From: Pseudomonas viridiflava
GTDB taxonomy: Bacteria > Pseudomonadota > Gammaproteobacteria > Pseudomonadales > Pseudomonadaceae
Reading direction: 5' to 3'
Assembly: GCF_900589395.1 (NCBI RefSeq)
Contig: NZ_UUIS01000044.1
Span: 122,438-186,437, forward strand
DNA length: 64,000 nucleotides
Shown: positions 1-8,410 of the stretch, in pieces
Layout of the letters: each line of letters begins with the position of its first letter
How positions within the stretch are numbered: position 1 is the first letter of the stretch
Program-made: the position numbers and the translations under genes
The notes under the pieces: model-generated
What the model was told of the DNA's origin: nothing
The model's database searches: none
The model's input: only the letters and a program-made list of their open reading frames with translations

Positions 1-716
1 TTGAAATACAGCCATTCCTTGCCATTGAAGCTGCGCACCCATAGCTCCGGCACCTGCGGCTGGCCGGCTTCGAGCCGAATGGTGTGGACCTTTTCCATCG
101 GCACATGGGCGATCGACAGCAGCAGGTCGGTGACCTGGGCCTTGCGCGCCGCCGAGCTGTCACCGCCCAGCAGCAGGCGGGCATTGTCATCGCTGGGGTT
201 GTTGACGCGCTTGATGGCTTCGCTGATGAAGGTCTCGACATCGGCCGAGTGCTGGCGGATCGGCGCCAGCAAGGCATCGGCGGCGACCTTTTCGGCGCCT
301 TCGACCGGCAGGCTGTCACGGAAGATCGGGCCTTTGGGCTTGGGTTTGTCGGCGCTGTAGCGCTTGGTCAGCACCAGGCGGTAATAGAGGGTCTGGTTGC
401 CGTTGGCGCGGCGGGCCGACCAGGTGACCTTGCGGTTGCCGTCGACACGATTGACGCTGACGCCGTAGTTGTTGGAGATAAAGCTTTCATTGAGGCTGAT
501 GTAGTCCTGCGCCAGGGGCGGCACGAACATCTGCACCTTGACCGAATCCTTGGGGCTGGCGACGAATTCCACCTTGGCGTCGATGTTCCACAGGTCATCG
601 GTCTCGTCTTCGGTCATCGGCATGCCGAGTACCAATACCTGCCAGAGCGTGATTGCCAGGCCCAGGGTCACCAGGATGGCGATCAGTACTTTCAGATGGA
701 GGGTAAGCGCGCGCAT
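1..716 (-). CDS. Inactive transglutaminase-like membrane protein, N-terminal part (cut by window edge)
   Basis: Reading the minus strand from the ATG at 716 gives an open frame of 238 codons that runs off the left edge without a stop. It begins MRALTLHLKVLIAILVTLG, a single N-terminal membrane segment (about residues 8-30). A periplasmic-looking region follows, with motifs such as KVQMFVPPLAQDYISLNESF. This matches my memory of the UUP1-type N-terminal domain of the inactive-transglutaminase / 7TM proteins. In Pseudomonas these sit between a RimK-like glutamate ligase gene and a small retropepsin-like protease gene, and the latter lies directly upstream here (stop at 721, 4 bases away). The catalytic-domain relic and the C-terminal membrane helices would lie outside the window. 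The function of the family is poorly defined; the assignment is by domain memory and context. Confidence 0.75.
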   Translation of the reverse strand, partial: MRALTLHLKVLIAILVTLGLAITLWQVLVLGMPMTEDETDDLWNIDAKVEFVASPKDSVKVQMFVPPLAQDYISLNESFISNNYGVSVNRVDGNRKVTWSARRANGNQTLYYRLVLTKRYSADKPKPKGPIFRDSLPVEGAEKVAADALLAPIRQHSADVETFISEAIKRVNNPSDDNARLLLGGDSSAARKAQVTDLLLSIAHVPMEKVHTIRLEAGQPQVPELWVRSFNGKEWLYF

Positions 717-720
717 GGGA

Positions 721-1251
721 TTACTCTGCGTTTTGAGCGATGTTGTCGGTGCAGGCGGGCTTGCCGGCGGCATATTTCAGACTGGGGTCGACCAGCGCGT
801 TGAAGCGCTTGAGGGCGTCGGCGCCAATCAAAAGCGGGTATTGGAAAGCACTGCGGTCGGTCAAGTTCACTTCCAGGGCATGTAAATCTTTGCCCAGGCA
901 CACCTCCAGGCGGATGACCGGGCGGGCGCTGTACAGCTGTTCGGGCGTGGCGCCCAGGTCATCAGCGCGGCGTTTGATCTTGCCGACCCGCACCAGCGGC
1001 CGCTCGATGGGGTGTGCATGCGCCTGGTCGATGGCCAGGTAAAAGCGCACCCAGGGTTGTCCGTCCCGGCGGAATTGTTCGATGTCCCGGGCGCTCAGGG
1101 AAGCGGTGCGCGCGCCAGTGTCCAGCTTGGCCGGGATTTCCACATCGATCTGGGGCAGGCGAGCGTATTCGTTCAGGCCGTAGACGGGTTTATCAGTGGC
1201 AAGGCAAGGCAGGGAGAACAGCAGCAGGCACGGCAGGGTAAAACGTTTCAT
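721..1251 (-). CDS. Retropepsin-like 'ATP-dependent zinc protease' family protein, exported
   Basis: This is a 176-residue protein. The ATG at 1251 was chosen over an upstream one at 1275 because it places a clean signal peptide at the N terminus (MKRFTLPCLLLFSLPCLA, cleavage expected after A18). The mature part contains the aspartic-protease-like motif KLDTGARTASLSA and the later segment YPLLIGADAL, which fits the RimK-associated retropepsin-like family (PF05618, often called ATP-dependent zinc protease). It lies immediately upstream of, and probably co-transcribed with, the inactive transglutaminase-like gene. Partner genes in this family are thought to act on glutamate-ligated products, but the substrate is unknown. 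No protease activity can be claimed from sequence alone. Confidence 0.8.
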   Translation of the reverse strand: MKRFTLPCLLLFSLPCLATDKPVYGLNEYARLPQIDVEIPAKLDTGARTASLSARDIEQFRRDGQPWVRFYLAIDQAHAHPIERPLVRVGKIKRRADDLGATPEQLYSARPVIRLEVCLGKDLHALEVNLTDRSAFQYPLLIGADALKRFNALVDPSLKYAAGKPACTDNIAQNAE

Positions 1252-1445
1252 GGAATTCTGGCGCGATGAGGGCAAACCGTGGGCCGGCGCAAGCCATGAG
1301 GCTGCCGGGTCGGTTCGCGGGTCGGGAAATCAATCGGGAGGGTGAAAAAGGCCGGCATTCTAGCATGCTGTCCTGGCGAGACCAGCCATGAAGCCTGTGA
1401 TCGAGGGCAGGTGCATCGAATGAGAAAAAGTGATCGGCATTAGAC

Positions 1446-1459
1446 GATTGTCGACAATC
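1446..1459. promoter_or_regulatory. Palindromic operator candidate, prp regulator
   Basis: GATTGTCGACAATC is a perfect 14-base palindrome 74 bases before the GntR-type regulator ATG. Its core TGTCGACA recurs in a second palindrome at 1522-1531. Such short palindromes are typical binding sites of GntR/FCD regulators. Assigning it to the adjacent regulator is inference from position. Confidence 0.45.
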
Positions 1460-1521
1460 AGGCTTTTGGCTTTGACGGATATGGCGTTGATGGCTAGATT
1501 GTCGGGTATTCGCTGATTGAG

Positions 1522-1531
1522 GTGTCGACAC
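1522..1531. promoter_or_regulatory. Second palindromic operator candidate at the regulator start
   Basis: GTGTCGACAC is a 10-base palindrome ending one base before the ATG at 1533. It shares the TGTCGACA core with the site at 1446-1459. Binding here would overlap the ribosome binding region and suggests autoregulation of the prp operon. This is inference. Confidence 0.4.
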
Positions 1532-1532
1532 T

Positions 1533-2240
1533 ATGCTGGATGTCCTGGAGCCTGCACTGCCTGCCGGGCAAGAAACCGAAACACTTTCCGAGCACGTGTT
1601 CCGGCGTATCCAGGCGGCGATCGTCAAGGGCGAGATTGCCCCGGGCAGCAAGATTTCCGAGCCGGAGCTGGCGCGCACCTACGGCATCAGCCGCGGTCCG
1701 CTGCGCGAAGCCATTCACCGCCTGGAAGGCCAGCGGCTGGTGGTGCGCGTTCCGCACGTCGGGGCGCGGGTGGTGTCGCTGACTCACGCGCAGATGATCG
1801 AGCTGTACCAGATCCGCGAATCGCTCGAAGGGCTGGCCTGTCGTCTGGCGGCCGAGCGCATGACCGCCGAACAGATCGACGAGCTGCGCCGGGTGCTCGA
1901 CACCCATGAGCGCGACGCAGCGTTCCAGGCCGGCATCGGTTATTACCAGCAGGAAGGCGATTTCGACTTTCATTACCAGATTATCCGGGGCAGCGGTAAC
2001 CAGACCCTGAGCCAGATGCTCTGCGGCGAGTTGTACCAACTGGTGCGCATGTACCGCATCCAGTTCTCTTCCACGCCCAACCGCCCGCGCCAGGCCTTTG
2101 CCGAGCACCACCGTATTCTGGACGCCATCGCCGAGCGCGATGGCGAACTGGCCGAACTCCTGATGCGCCGCCATATCGGCGCCTCCCGACGCAATATCGA
2201 GCGCCATTACCAGGCGACTTCCGACCGAGGTGAAGCATGA
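1533..2240 (+). CDS. GntR-family (FCD) regulator of the 2-methylcitrate operon
   Basis: This is a 235-residue regulator. An N-terminal winged helix-turn-helix spans about residues 15-80, with the GntR signature [22 protein letters not shown]-terminal all-helical FCD ligand domain spans about 90-220. It is the first gene of the prp cluster and its TGA overlaps the prpB ATG (ATGA), so it is translationally coupled to the enzymes it presumably controls. The same arrangement, with a GntR gene at the head of prpBC-acnD-prpF, is known in Pseudomonas; enteric bacteria instead use the unrelated PrpR. The likely effector is a pathway metabolite such as methylcitrate, which I infer. Two TGTCGACA palindromes upstream are candidate operators. 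Confidence 0.9.
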   Translation: MLDVLEPALPAGQETETLSEHVFRRIQAAIVKGEIAPGSKISEPELARTYGISRGPLREAIHRLEGQRLVVRVPHVGARVVSLTHAQMIELYQIRESLEGLACRLAAERMTAEQIDELRRVLDTHERDAAFQAGIGYYQQEGDFDFHYQIIRGSGNQTLSQMLCGELYQLVRMYRIQFSSTPNRPRQAFAEHHRILDAIAERDGELAELLMRRHIGASRRNIERHYQATSDRGEA

Positions 2241-3124
2241 GTCATCCCCACACAACCCCCGGCCAGCGCCTGCGCGAGGCCGTTGCCAGCGAGCACCCCT
2301 TGCAGGTGGTCGGCACCATCAACGCCAACCACGCACTGCTGGCCCAGCGCGCCGGCTTCAAGGCCATCTACCTGTCGGGCGGCGGTGTGGCCGCCGGCTC
2401 CCTGGGGCTGCCGGACCTGGGCATTTCCGGGCTGGAGGACGTGCTGGTCGATGTGCGACGCATCACCGATGTCTGCGAGTTGCCGCTGCTGGTGGATGCC
2501 GACACCGGCTTTGGTGCCTCGGCCTTCAACGTGGCGCGCACGGTACGCTCGATGATCAAGGCCGGCGCGGCGGGGATTCATATCGAGGACCAGGTCGGCG
2601 CCAAGCGCTGCGGCCACCGGCCCAACAAGGAGATTGTCTCGCAGCAGGAAATGGTCGACCGCATCAAGGCTGCCGTGGATGCGCGCACCGATTCGAGCTT
2701 TGTGATCATGGCGCGCACCGACGCGCTGGCGGTCGAAGGCCTGGACGCTGCGCTGGAGCGCGCCGCCGCCTGCATCGAGGCCGGGGCCGACATGGTCTTC
2801 CCCGAAGCCATTACCGAGCTGGGCATGTACAAGCAGTTCGCCAGCCGGGTCGGCGTGCCGATCCTGGCCAACATCACCGAATTCGGCGCCACGCCGCTGT
2901 TCACCGTCGAGCAACTGCGCGAGGCGGATGTGTCGCTGGTGCTCTACCCGCTGTCGGCGTTCCGGGCCATGAACAAGGCCGCCGAAAACGTCTTCACCGC
3001 CATTCGTCGCGACGGCACGCAGCAGAACGTGATCGACACCATGCAAACGCGCATGGAACTGTACGACGCCATCGATTACCACCGTTTCGAGCAGAGCCTC
3101 GACGCGCTGTTTAAAAAGGCTTGA
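2237..3124 (+). CDS. prpB: 2-methylisocitrate lyase
   Basis: This 295-residue enzyme cleaves (2S,3R)-2-methylisocitrate to pyruvate and succinate, the last step of the 2-methylcitrate cycle in the cytoplasm. It belongs to the isocitrate lyase / PEP mutase superfamily. The catalytic signature KRCGH is present, with the cysteine at residue 125. The metal-binding DADTGFG stretch and the IEDQV strand come before it. Length is normal for PrpB. The start overlaps the regulator stop by four bases. It is followed after 63 bases by prpC. Confidence 0.97.
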   Translation: MSHPHTTPGQRLREAVASEHPLQVVGTINANHALLAQRAGFKAIYLSGGGVAAGSLGLPDLGISGLEDVLVDVRRITDVCELPLLVDADTGFGASAFNVARTVRSMIKAGAAGIHIEDQVGAKRCGHRPNKEIVSQQEMVDRIKAAVDARTDSSFVIMARTDALAVEGLDAALERAAACIEAGADMVFPEAITELGMYKQFASRVGVPILANITEFGATPLFTVEQLREADVSLVLYPLSAFRAMNKAAENVFTAIRRDGTQQNVIDTMQTRMELYDAIDYHRFEQSLDALFKKA

Positions 3125-3187
3125 TCACCGTCCATTCGACGACTGTGATGATTCATTCCCAGACAAAACAGAGAACCGGAGAATGCA

Positions 3188-4315
3188 ATGGCTGAAGCAA
3201 AAGTACTGAGTGGCGCCGGCCTGCGTGGCCAGGTGGCCGGCCAGACAGCCCTGTCGACCGTCGGTCAGGCCGGCGCCGGGCTGACCTACCGTGGTTACGA
3301 CGTGCGTGAACTGGCCGCCGGCGCCAGTTTCGAGGAAGTCGCCTACCTGTTGCTCGATGGCGAACTGCCAAACCCGGCGCAGTTGAGCGACTACCAGCAG
3401 CGCCTCAAGGGCCTGCGCGACCTGCCGGCTGCGCTCAAGGAAGTGCTTGAACGCATCCCGGCCAGCACGCACCCAATGGATGTGATGCGCACCGGGGCGT
3501 CGATGCTCGGCACGCTGGAGCCCGAAGCCTCGTTCGCGCAACAGCGCGACGCCACCGACCGCCTGCTGGCGGCCTTTCCGGCGATCATGTGCTACTGGTA
3601 CCGGTTCAGCCACGACGGCGTGCGCATCGAGTGCATGACCGACGAGGCCGACATTGCCGGGCACTTCCTGCACCTGTTGCTGGATAAGAGCCCCAGCGAG
3701 TTGCACCGCAAGGTGATGAACGTTTCGCTGATTTTGTACGCCGAGCACGAATTCAACGCTTCGACCTTCACCGCACGGGTCTGCGCCTCGACCCTGTCGG
3801 ATTTGTATTCGTGCATCACCGCCGCGATCGGCACCCTGCGCGGGCCGCTGCACGGCGGCGCCAACGAGGCGGCCATGGCGATGATCCAGCGCTTTGCCTC
3901 GGCCGAAGAAGCGACGCAAGGCACGCTCGACATGCTGGCGCGCAAGGACAAGATCATGGGCTTTGGCCATGCGATCTACCGCGATTCGGACCCGCGCAAC
4001 GAGGTGATCAAGGACTGGTCGCGGCAACTGGCCAGCGAAGCCGGCGACACTGTGTTGTTCCCGGTGTCCGAGGCCATCGACAAGGTCATGTGGGAGCAGA
4101 AGAAGCTGTTCCCCAATGCCGACTTCTACCATGCCTCGGCCTACCACTTCATGGGCATCCCGACCCAGTTGTTTACACCCATTTTCGTCTGTTCGCGGCT
4201 GACCGGCTGGGCGGCGCATGTGTTCGAGCAGCGTGCCAACAACCGCATCATCCGCCCGAGCGCCGAGTACACCGGTGTCGAGCAGCGCCCGTTCGTTGCC
4301 ATCGACCAGCGCTGA
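3188..4315 (+). CDS. prpC: 2-methylcitrate synthase
   Basis: This 375-residue citrate-synthase-family enzyme condenses propionyl-CoA with oxaloacetate to 2-methylcitrate. Family motifs are visible: GPLHGGANEAAM around residues 218-229, and the catalytic-region signature GFGHAIYRDSDPR around 258-270. The length is the short form typical of methylcitrate synthases rather than the longer, NADH-regulated Gram-negative GltA. A start context (GGAGAATGCA before ATG) supports the ATG at 3188. It lies in the prp operon between prpB and acnD. A 13-base tandem repeat begins at its stop codon. Confidence 0.96.
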   Translation: MAEAKVLSGAGLRGQVAGQTALSTVGQAGAGLTYRGYDVRELAAGASFEEVAYLLLDGELPNPAQLSDYQQRLKGLRDLPAALKEVLERIPASTHPMDVMRTGASMLGTLEPEASFAQQRDATDRLLAAFPAIMCYWYRFSHDGVRIECMTDEADIAGHFLHLLLDKSPSELHRKVMNVSLILYAEHEFNASTFTARVCASTLSDLYSCITAAIGTLRGPLHGGANEAAMAMIQRFASAEEATQGTLDMLARKDKIMGFGHAIYRDSDPRNEVIKDWSRQLASEAGDTVLFPVSEAIDKVMWEQKKLFPNADFYHASAYHFMGIPTQLFTPIFVCSRLTGWAAHVFEQRANNRIIRPSAEYTGVEQRPFVAIDQR

Positions 4316-4378
4316 ACGGCGCGCCCGAATGGGGTGCCCGAACGGCGCGCCCGAACGGGATGCCCAACGGGGCAGGGA
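4314..4378 (+). repeat. 13-base tandem repeat in the prpC-acnD gap
   Basis: Four consecutive 13-base units run from 4314 to 4365: GAACGGCGCGCCC, GAATGGGGTGCCC, GAACGGCGCGCCC, GAACGGGATGCCC. A degenerate fifth follows. Units 1 and 3 are identical. The array starts inside the prpC stop codon and fills half of the 123-base gap to acnD. Each GGCGCGCC is self-complementary, so the RNA could fold. Confidence 0.85.
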
Positions 4379-4438
4379 GGCCGTCCATGAGCCTCTCGCC
4401 CCTTCCTTGATGTCTACCGTGAACCGAGTCTGCAAACC

Positions 4439-7024
4439 ATGAATGTCGACTACCGCAAGAATTTGCCCGGCACTGCGCTGGATTATTTCGATGCCCGCGA
4501 GGCGGTCGAGGCCCTGGCGCCGGGTGCCTGGGCGCGGCTGCCTTACACCTCGCGAGTGTTGGCCGAAAACCTGGTCCGTCGCTGCGCACCGGGCACGCTG
4601 AACGCATCGCTCGGCCAGTTGATCGAGCGCCGCCGCGACCTGGACTTTCCCTGGTTTCCGGCGCGGGTGGTGTGCCATGACATTCTGGGCCAGACCGCAC
4701 TGGTCGACCTGGCCGGGCTGCGCGATGCCATTGCCGAGCAGGGCGGGGACCCGGCGCAGGTCAATCCGGTGGTGCCGGTGCAGTTGATCGTCGACCATTC
4801 GCTGGCGGTTGAATGCGGCGGCTACGACCCGCAGGCGTTCGAAAAGAACCGCGCCATCGAAGACCGGCGCAACGAAGACCGCTTCCATTTCATCGACTGG
4901 ACCAAGAAGGCCTTCAAGAATGTCGAGGTGATCCCGCCGGGCAACGGCATCATGCACCAGATCAACCTGGAGAAAATGTCCCCGGTGATCCAGGTGCTTG
5001 AAGGCGTTGCCTTTCCCGACACTCTGGTCGGCACCGACAGCCACACCCCGCACGTCGATGCACTGGGTGTGATTGCCATCGGCGTCGGCGGCCTGGAAGC
5101 CGAAAACGTGATGCTCGGTCGCGCCTCGTGGATGCGCCTGCCGGACATCATCGGCGTCGAGCTGACCGGCAGCCGCCAGCCCGGCATCACCGCTACCGAC
5201 GTGGTGCTGGCGCTGACCGAGTTCCTGCGCCAGCAGAAGGTGGTCGGGGCGTGGCTGGAGTTCTTTGGTGCCGGCGCCACCAGCCTGACTCTGGGCGATC
5301 GGGCGACCATCTCTAATATGGCGCCGGAATATGGCGCCACGGCGGCGATGTTCTCCATCGACGAACAGACTTTGGAGTATTTGCGACTGACCGGTCGTGA
5401 AGAGCCCCAGGTGCAGTTGGTGGAGCACTATGCGAAAACCCTGGGGTTGTGGTCCGACGACCTGGCCCAGGTCCGGTACGAGCGGGTCCTGAACTTCGAC
5501 CTGTCCAGCGTGGTGCGCAACATGGCCGGGCCGTCCAACCCGCACGCCCGCGTGGCCACCACCGATCTGGCGGCCCGGGGCATTGCCGGGCCGTGGCAGC
5601 AAGTGCCCGGCCAGTTGCCCGATGGCGCGGTGATCATCGCGGCCATCACCAGTTGCACCAACACCAGCAACCCGCGCAACGTCATCGCCGCCGGCCTGCT
5701 GGCACGCAATGCCAATCGCCTGGGGCTGACCCGCAAGCCGTGGGTCAAGTCGTCGCTGGCGCCCGGCTCGAAAACCGTCGCGCTGTACCTGGATGAAGCC
5801 GGCCTGACGCCTGAGCTCGAAGCGCTGGGCTTTGGCGTGGTGGCCTTTGCCTGCACCACCTGCAATGGCATGTCTGGCGCGCTGGACCCGGTGATCCAGC
5901 AGGAAATCATCGACCGTGACCTGTACGCCACCGCCGTGCTGTCGGGCAACCGCAACTTCGACGGGCGCATTCACCCCTATGCCAGGCAGGCCTTTCTGGC
6001 CTCGCCACCGCTGGTGGTGGCCTATGCCATTGCCGGCACCATCCGCTTCGATATCGAGCAGGATGTGCTGGGCGTGGTGGATGGCCAGGAAATCCGGCTC
6101 AAGGACCTCTGGCCGTCCGACGAGGAAATCGACGCGGTGGTGCGCGCCTCGGTCAAGCCTGAGCAGTTTCGCCAGGTGTACATCCCGATGTTCGCCATCG
6201 AGGCCAATGAAGAGCAGGTCGAGCCGCTGTATGAATGGCGCCCGGCCAGTACCTATATTCGCCGCCCGCCCTACTGGGAAGGCGCGCTGGCCGGTGAACG
6301 CACGCTGCGGGGCATGCGCCCGCTGGCGGTGCTGCCGGACAACATCACCACCGATCACCTGTCGCCGTCCAATGCTATCCAGGCCAGCAGCGCCGCCGGT
6401 GAATACCTGGCGAAAATGGGCCTGCCCGAAGAAGACTTCAACTCCTATGCCACGCACCGGGGCGATCACCTGACCGCGCAACGCGCCACCTTTGCCAACC
6501 CGCAACTGGTCAACGAAATGGCGGTGGTCGATGGCCAGATCAGGAAGGGCTCGCTGACCCGCCTGGAGCCTGAGGGCCAGGTCACGCGCATGTGGGAAGC
6601 CATCGAAACCTACATGCAGCGCAAGCAGCCGCTGATCATCGTCGCCGGCGCCGATTACGGCCAGGGCTCATCCCGCGACTGGGCCGCCAAGGGCGTGCGC
6701 CTGGCCGGGGTCGAGGCCATCGTCGCCGAGGGTTTCGAGCGTATTCACCGCACCAACCTGGTGGGCATGGGCGTCTTGCCGCTGGAGTTCAAGCCGGGCA
6801 CCACGCGCCTGACGCTGGGCATCGACGGCACTGAAGTGTTCGACGTAACCGGTGAGCGCACCCCCGGCGCGACCCTGAACCTGGTGATCCACCGCCGTAA
6901 TGGGGAGCGCCTCGACGTGCCGGTGACCTGCCGTCTGGACACCGCCGAAGAGCTGTCGATCTACGAGGCCGGTGGCGTGCTGCAACGCTTCGCCCAGGAT
7001 TTCCTGGCGGGCGCGGCGGTGTGA
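4439..7024 (+). CDS. acnD: 2-methylcitrate dehydratase, aconitase type (Fe/S-dependent)
   Basis: This is an 861-residue aconitase-family enzyme. The three cysteines that ligate the [4Fe-4S] cluster are at about residues 406 (ITSCTNTSNP), 472 and 475 (ACTTCNG). The C-terminal swivel domain contains GADYGQGSSRDWAAKG. Its place between prpC and prpF identifies it as AcnD rather than a housekeeping aconitase. AcnD dehydrates 2-methylcitrate, and its product needs PrpF to become usable by aconitase. In this operon no prpD (the iron-free dehydratase) follows, so AcnD plus PrpF would have to carry the step unless prpD lies elsewhere. Confidence 0.95.
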   Translation: MNVDYRKNLPGTALDYFDAREAVEALAPGAWARLPYTSRVLAENLVRRCAPGTLNASLGQLIERRRDLDFPWFPARVVCHDILGQTALVDLAGLRDAIAEQGGDPAQVNPVVPVQLIVDHSLAVECGGYDPQAFEKNRAIEDRRNEDRFHFIDWTKKAFKNVEVIPPGNGIMHQINLEKMSPVIQVLEGVAFPDTLVGTDSHTPHVDALGVIAIGVGGLEAENVMLGRASWMRLPDIIGVELTGSRQPGITATDVVLALTEFLRQQKVVGAWLEFFGAGATSLTLGDRATISNMAPEYGATAAMFSIDEQTLEYLRLTGREEPQVQLVEHYAKTLGLWSDDLAQVRYERVLNFDLSSVVRNMAGPSNPHARVATTDLAARGIAGPWQQVPGQLPDGAVIIAAITSCTNTSNPRNVIAAGLLARNANRLGLTRKPWVKSSLAPGSKTVALYLDEAGLTPELEALGFGVVAFACTTCNGMSGALDPVIQQEIIDRDLYATAVLSGNRNFDGRIHPYARQAFLASPPLVVAYAIAGTIRFDIEQDVLGVVDGQEIRLKDLWPSDEEIDAVVRASVKPEQFRQVYIPMFAIEANEEQVEPLYEWRPASTYIRRPPYWEGALAGERTLRGMRPLAVLPDNITTDHLSPSNAIQASSAAGEYLAKMGLPEEDFNSYATHRGDHLTAQRATFANPQLVNEMAVVDGQIRKGSLTRLEPEGQVTRMWEAIETYMQRKQPLIIVAGADYGQGSSRDWAAKGVRLAGVEAIVAEGFERIHRTNLVGMGVLPLEFKPGTTRLTLGIDGTEVFDVTGERTPGATLNLVIHRRNGERLDVPVTCRLDTAEELSIYEAGGVLQRFAQDFLAGAAV

Positions 7025-7055
7025 CAGCCGACTCCACTTTGCAAGGAACCGATCC

Positions 7056-8237
7056 ATGACCTACCCGGCACAACTCAGAATTCCCGCCACCTACATGCGC
7101 GGCGGCACCAGCAAAGGGGTGTTTTTCAATCTTGCTGACCTGCCTGAAGCAGCGCAGGTGCCGGGCCCGGCCCGCGATGCGCTGCTGCTGCGGGTCATTG
7201 GCAGCCCCGACCCCTATGAAAAGCAGATCGACGGCATGGGCGGGGCGACGTCCAGCACCAGCAAGACCGTGATTCTGTCGCGCAGTGCGCGTGAAGGCTT
7301 CGATGTCGACTACCTGTTCGGCCAGGTGGCCATCGACAAGCCCTTTGTCGACTGGAGCGGCAACTGCGGCAACCTGTCGGCTGCGGTCGGCGCCTTTGCC
7401 ATCGCCAGCGGCCTGGTGGCGGCCGAGCGTATTCCCCGTGACGGCGTCGCGGTGGTGCGTATCTGGCAGGCCAATATCGGTAAGGCGATCATCGCCCATG
7501 TGCCGATCACGGCCGGGCAGGTGCAGGAAACCGGTGATTTCGAGCTGGATGGCGTGACCTTTCCGGCCGCCGAAGTGCGCCTGGAATTTCTTGATCCTGC
7601 GGCCGACGAGGAGGGCGGTGGCGGCTCGATGTTCCCCACCGGTCACCTGGTCGATGAACTGCAGGTGCCTGGCCTGGGCGCGCTCAAGGCCACGCTGATC
7701 AATGCCGGCATTCCCACGGTGTTTATCGAGGCCGCAGACCTGGGCTACAGCGGTCGCGAATTGCAGGGCGACATCAATGGCGACCCCAAGGCCCTGGCGT
7801 TGCTGGAGCGTATCCGCGCCGAAGGGGCGCTGCGCATGGGGCTGATCAAGACCCTGGATGAAGCCGCCCTGCGCCAGCACACGCCCAAGGTCGCCTTCGT
7901 GGCGGCGCCCGCCGATTATGTGGCGTCCAGTGGCAAGCCGGTGCAGGCCGGTGATATCGACCTGCTGGTACGGGCAGTGTCGATGGGCAAGCTGCACCAC
8001 GCCATGATGGGCACCGCCGCCGTGGCCATTGGCACCGCCGCCGCGATTCCCGGCACCCTGGTCAACCGGGCGGCCGGCGGCGGCACGCGCAGCAGCGTGC
8101 GTTTCGGGCACCCGTCCGGCACCTTGCGCGTGGGCGCCGAAGCGCAGGCGGTGGACGGCCAGTGGCAGGTCACCAAGGCCATCATGAGTCGCAGTGCCCG
8201 GGTGCTGATGGAGGGCTGGGTGCGGGTCCCGCAATGA
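7056..8237 (+). CDS. prpF: 2-methylaconitate cis-trans isomerase
   Basis: This is a 393-residue protein of the PrpF / diaminopimelate-epimerase-fold family. It starts MTYPAQLRIPATYMRGGTSKG, and the MRGGTSKG motif is the family signature near the active site. A conserved WSGNCGNLSAAVG segment lies around residues 96-108. The ATG at 7056 is preceded by AAGGAACC, a good ribosome binding site, whereas an upstream in-frame ATG would overlap the acnD C terminus. PrpF isomerises the AcnD product so that the cycle can run without PrpD. It is the last recognisable gene of the prp operon. Confidence 0.95.
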   Translation: MTYPAQLRIPATYMRGGTSKGVFFNLADLPEAAQVPGPARDALLLRVIGSPDPYEKQIDGMGGATSSTSKTVILSRSAREGFDVDYLFGQVAIDKPFVDWSGNCGNLSAAVGAFAIASGLVAAERIPRDGVAVVRIWQANIGKAIIAHVPITAGQVQETGDFELDGVTFPAAEVRLEFLDPAADEEGGGGSMFPTGHLVDELQVPGLGALKATLINAGIPTVFIEAADLGYSGRELQGDINGDPKALALLERIRAEGALRMGLIKTLDEAALRQHTPKVAFVAAPADYVASSGKPVQAGDIDLLVRAVSMGKLHHAMMGTAAVAIGTAAAIPGTLVNRAAGGGTRSSVRFGHPSGTLRVGAEAQAVDGQWQVTKAIMSRSARVLMEGWVRVPQ

Positions 8238-8410
8238 CAGGGGGCCAGACTGGCGAAAGCGCCTTGACGGTAGCTGCGTGCCACTGCCGACCTTGGCAGG
8301 CTGAATCGGTTGGGTTACTTTGCTGCCCTTCGATAACGGCGCTTGGCAGGCCGACCCTCTGGGGCCGGGCTTGATCGAGTCGCTCCAGCGGCTTTGACAA
8401 GGATGGTTTC

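Noticed and set aside
2207..3082. 291-codon open frame opposite prpB
   Set aside because: Shadow of prpB, whose KRCGH active site and overlap with the regulator fix the true frame.
3125..6505. 1126-codon open frame on the minus strand
   Set aside because: It lies antisense to prpC and acnD, whose products are certain. Its composition (Gly/Ala/Arg/Gln-rich, no motifs) is the usual third-position GC artefact.
4439..7024. acnD as a housekeeping aconitase (acnA)
   Set aside because: The aconitase fold alone does not decide, but its place between prpC and prpF identifies AcnD.
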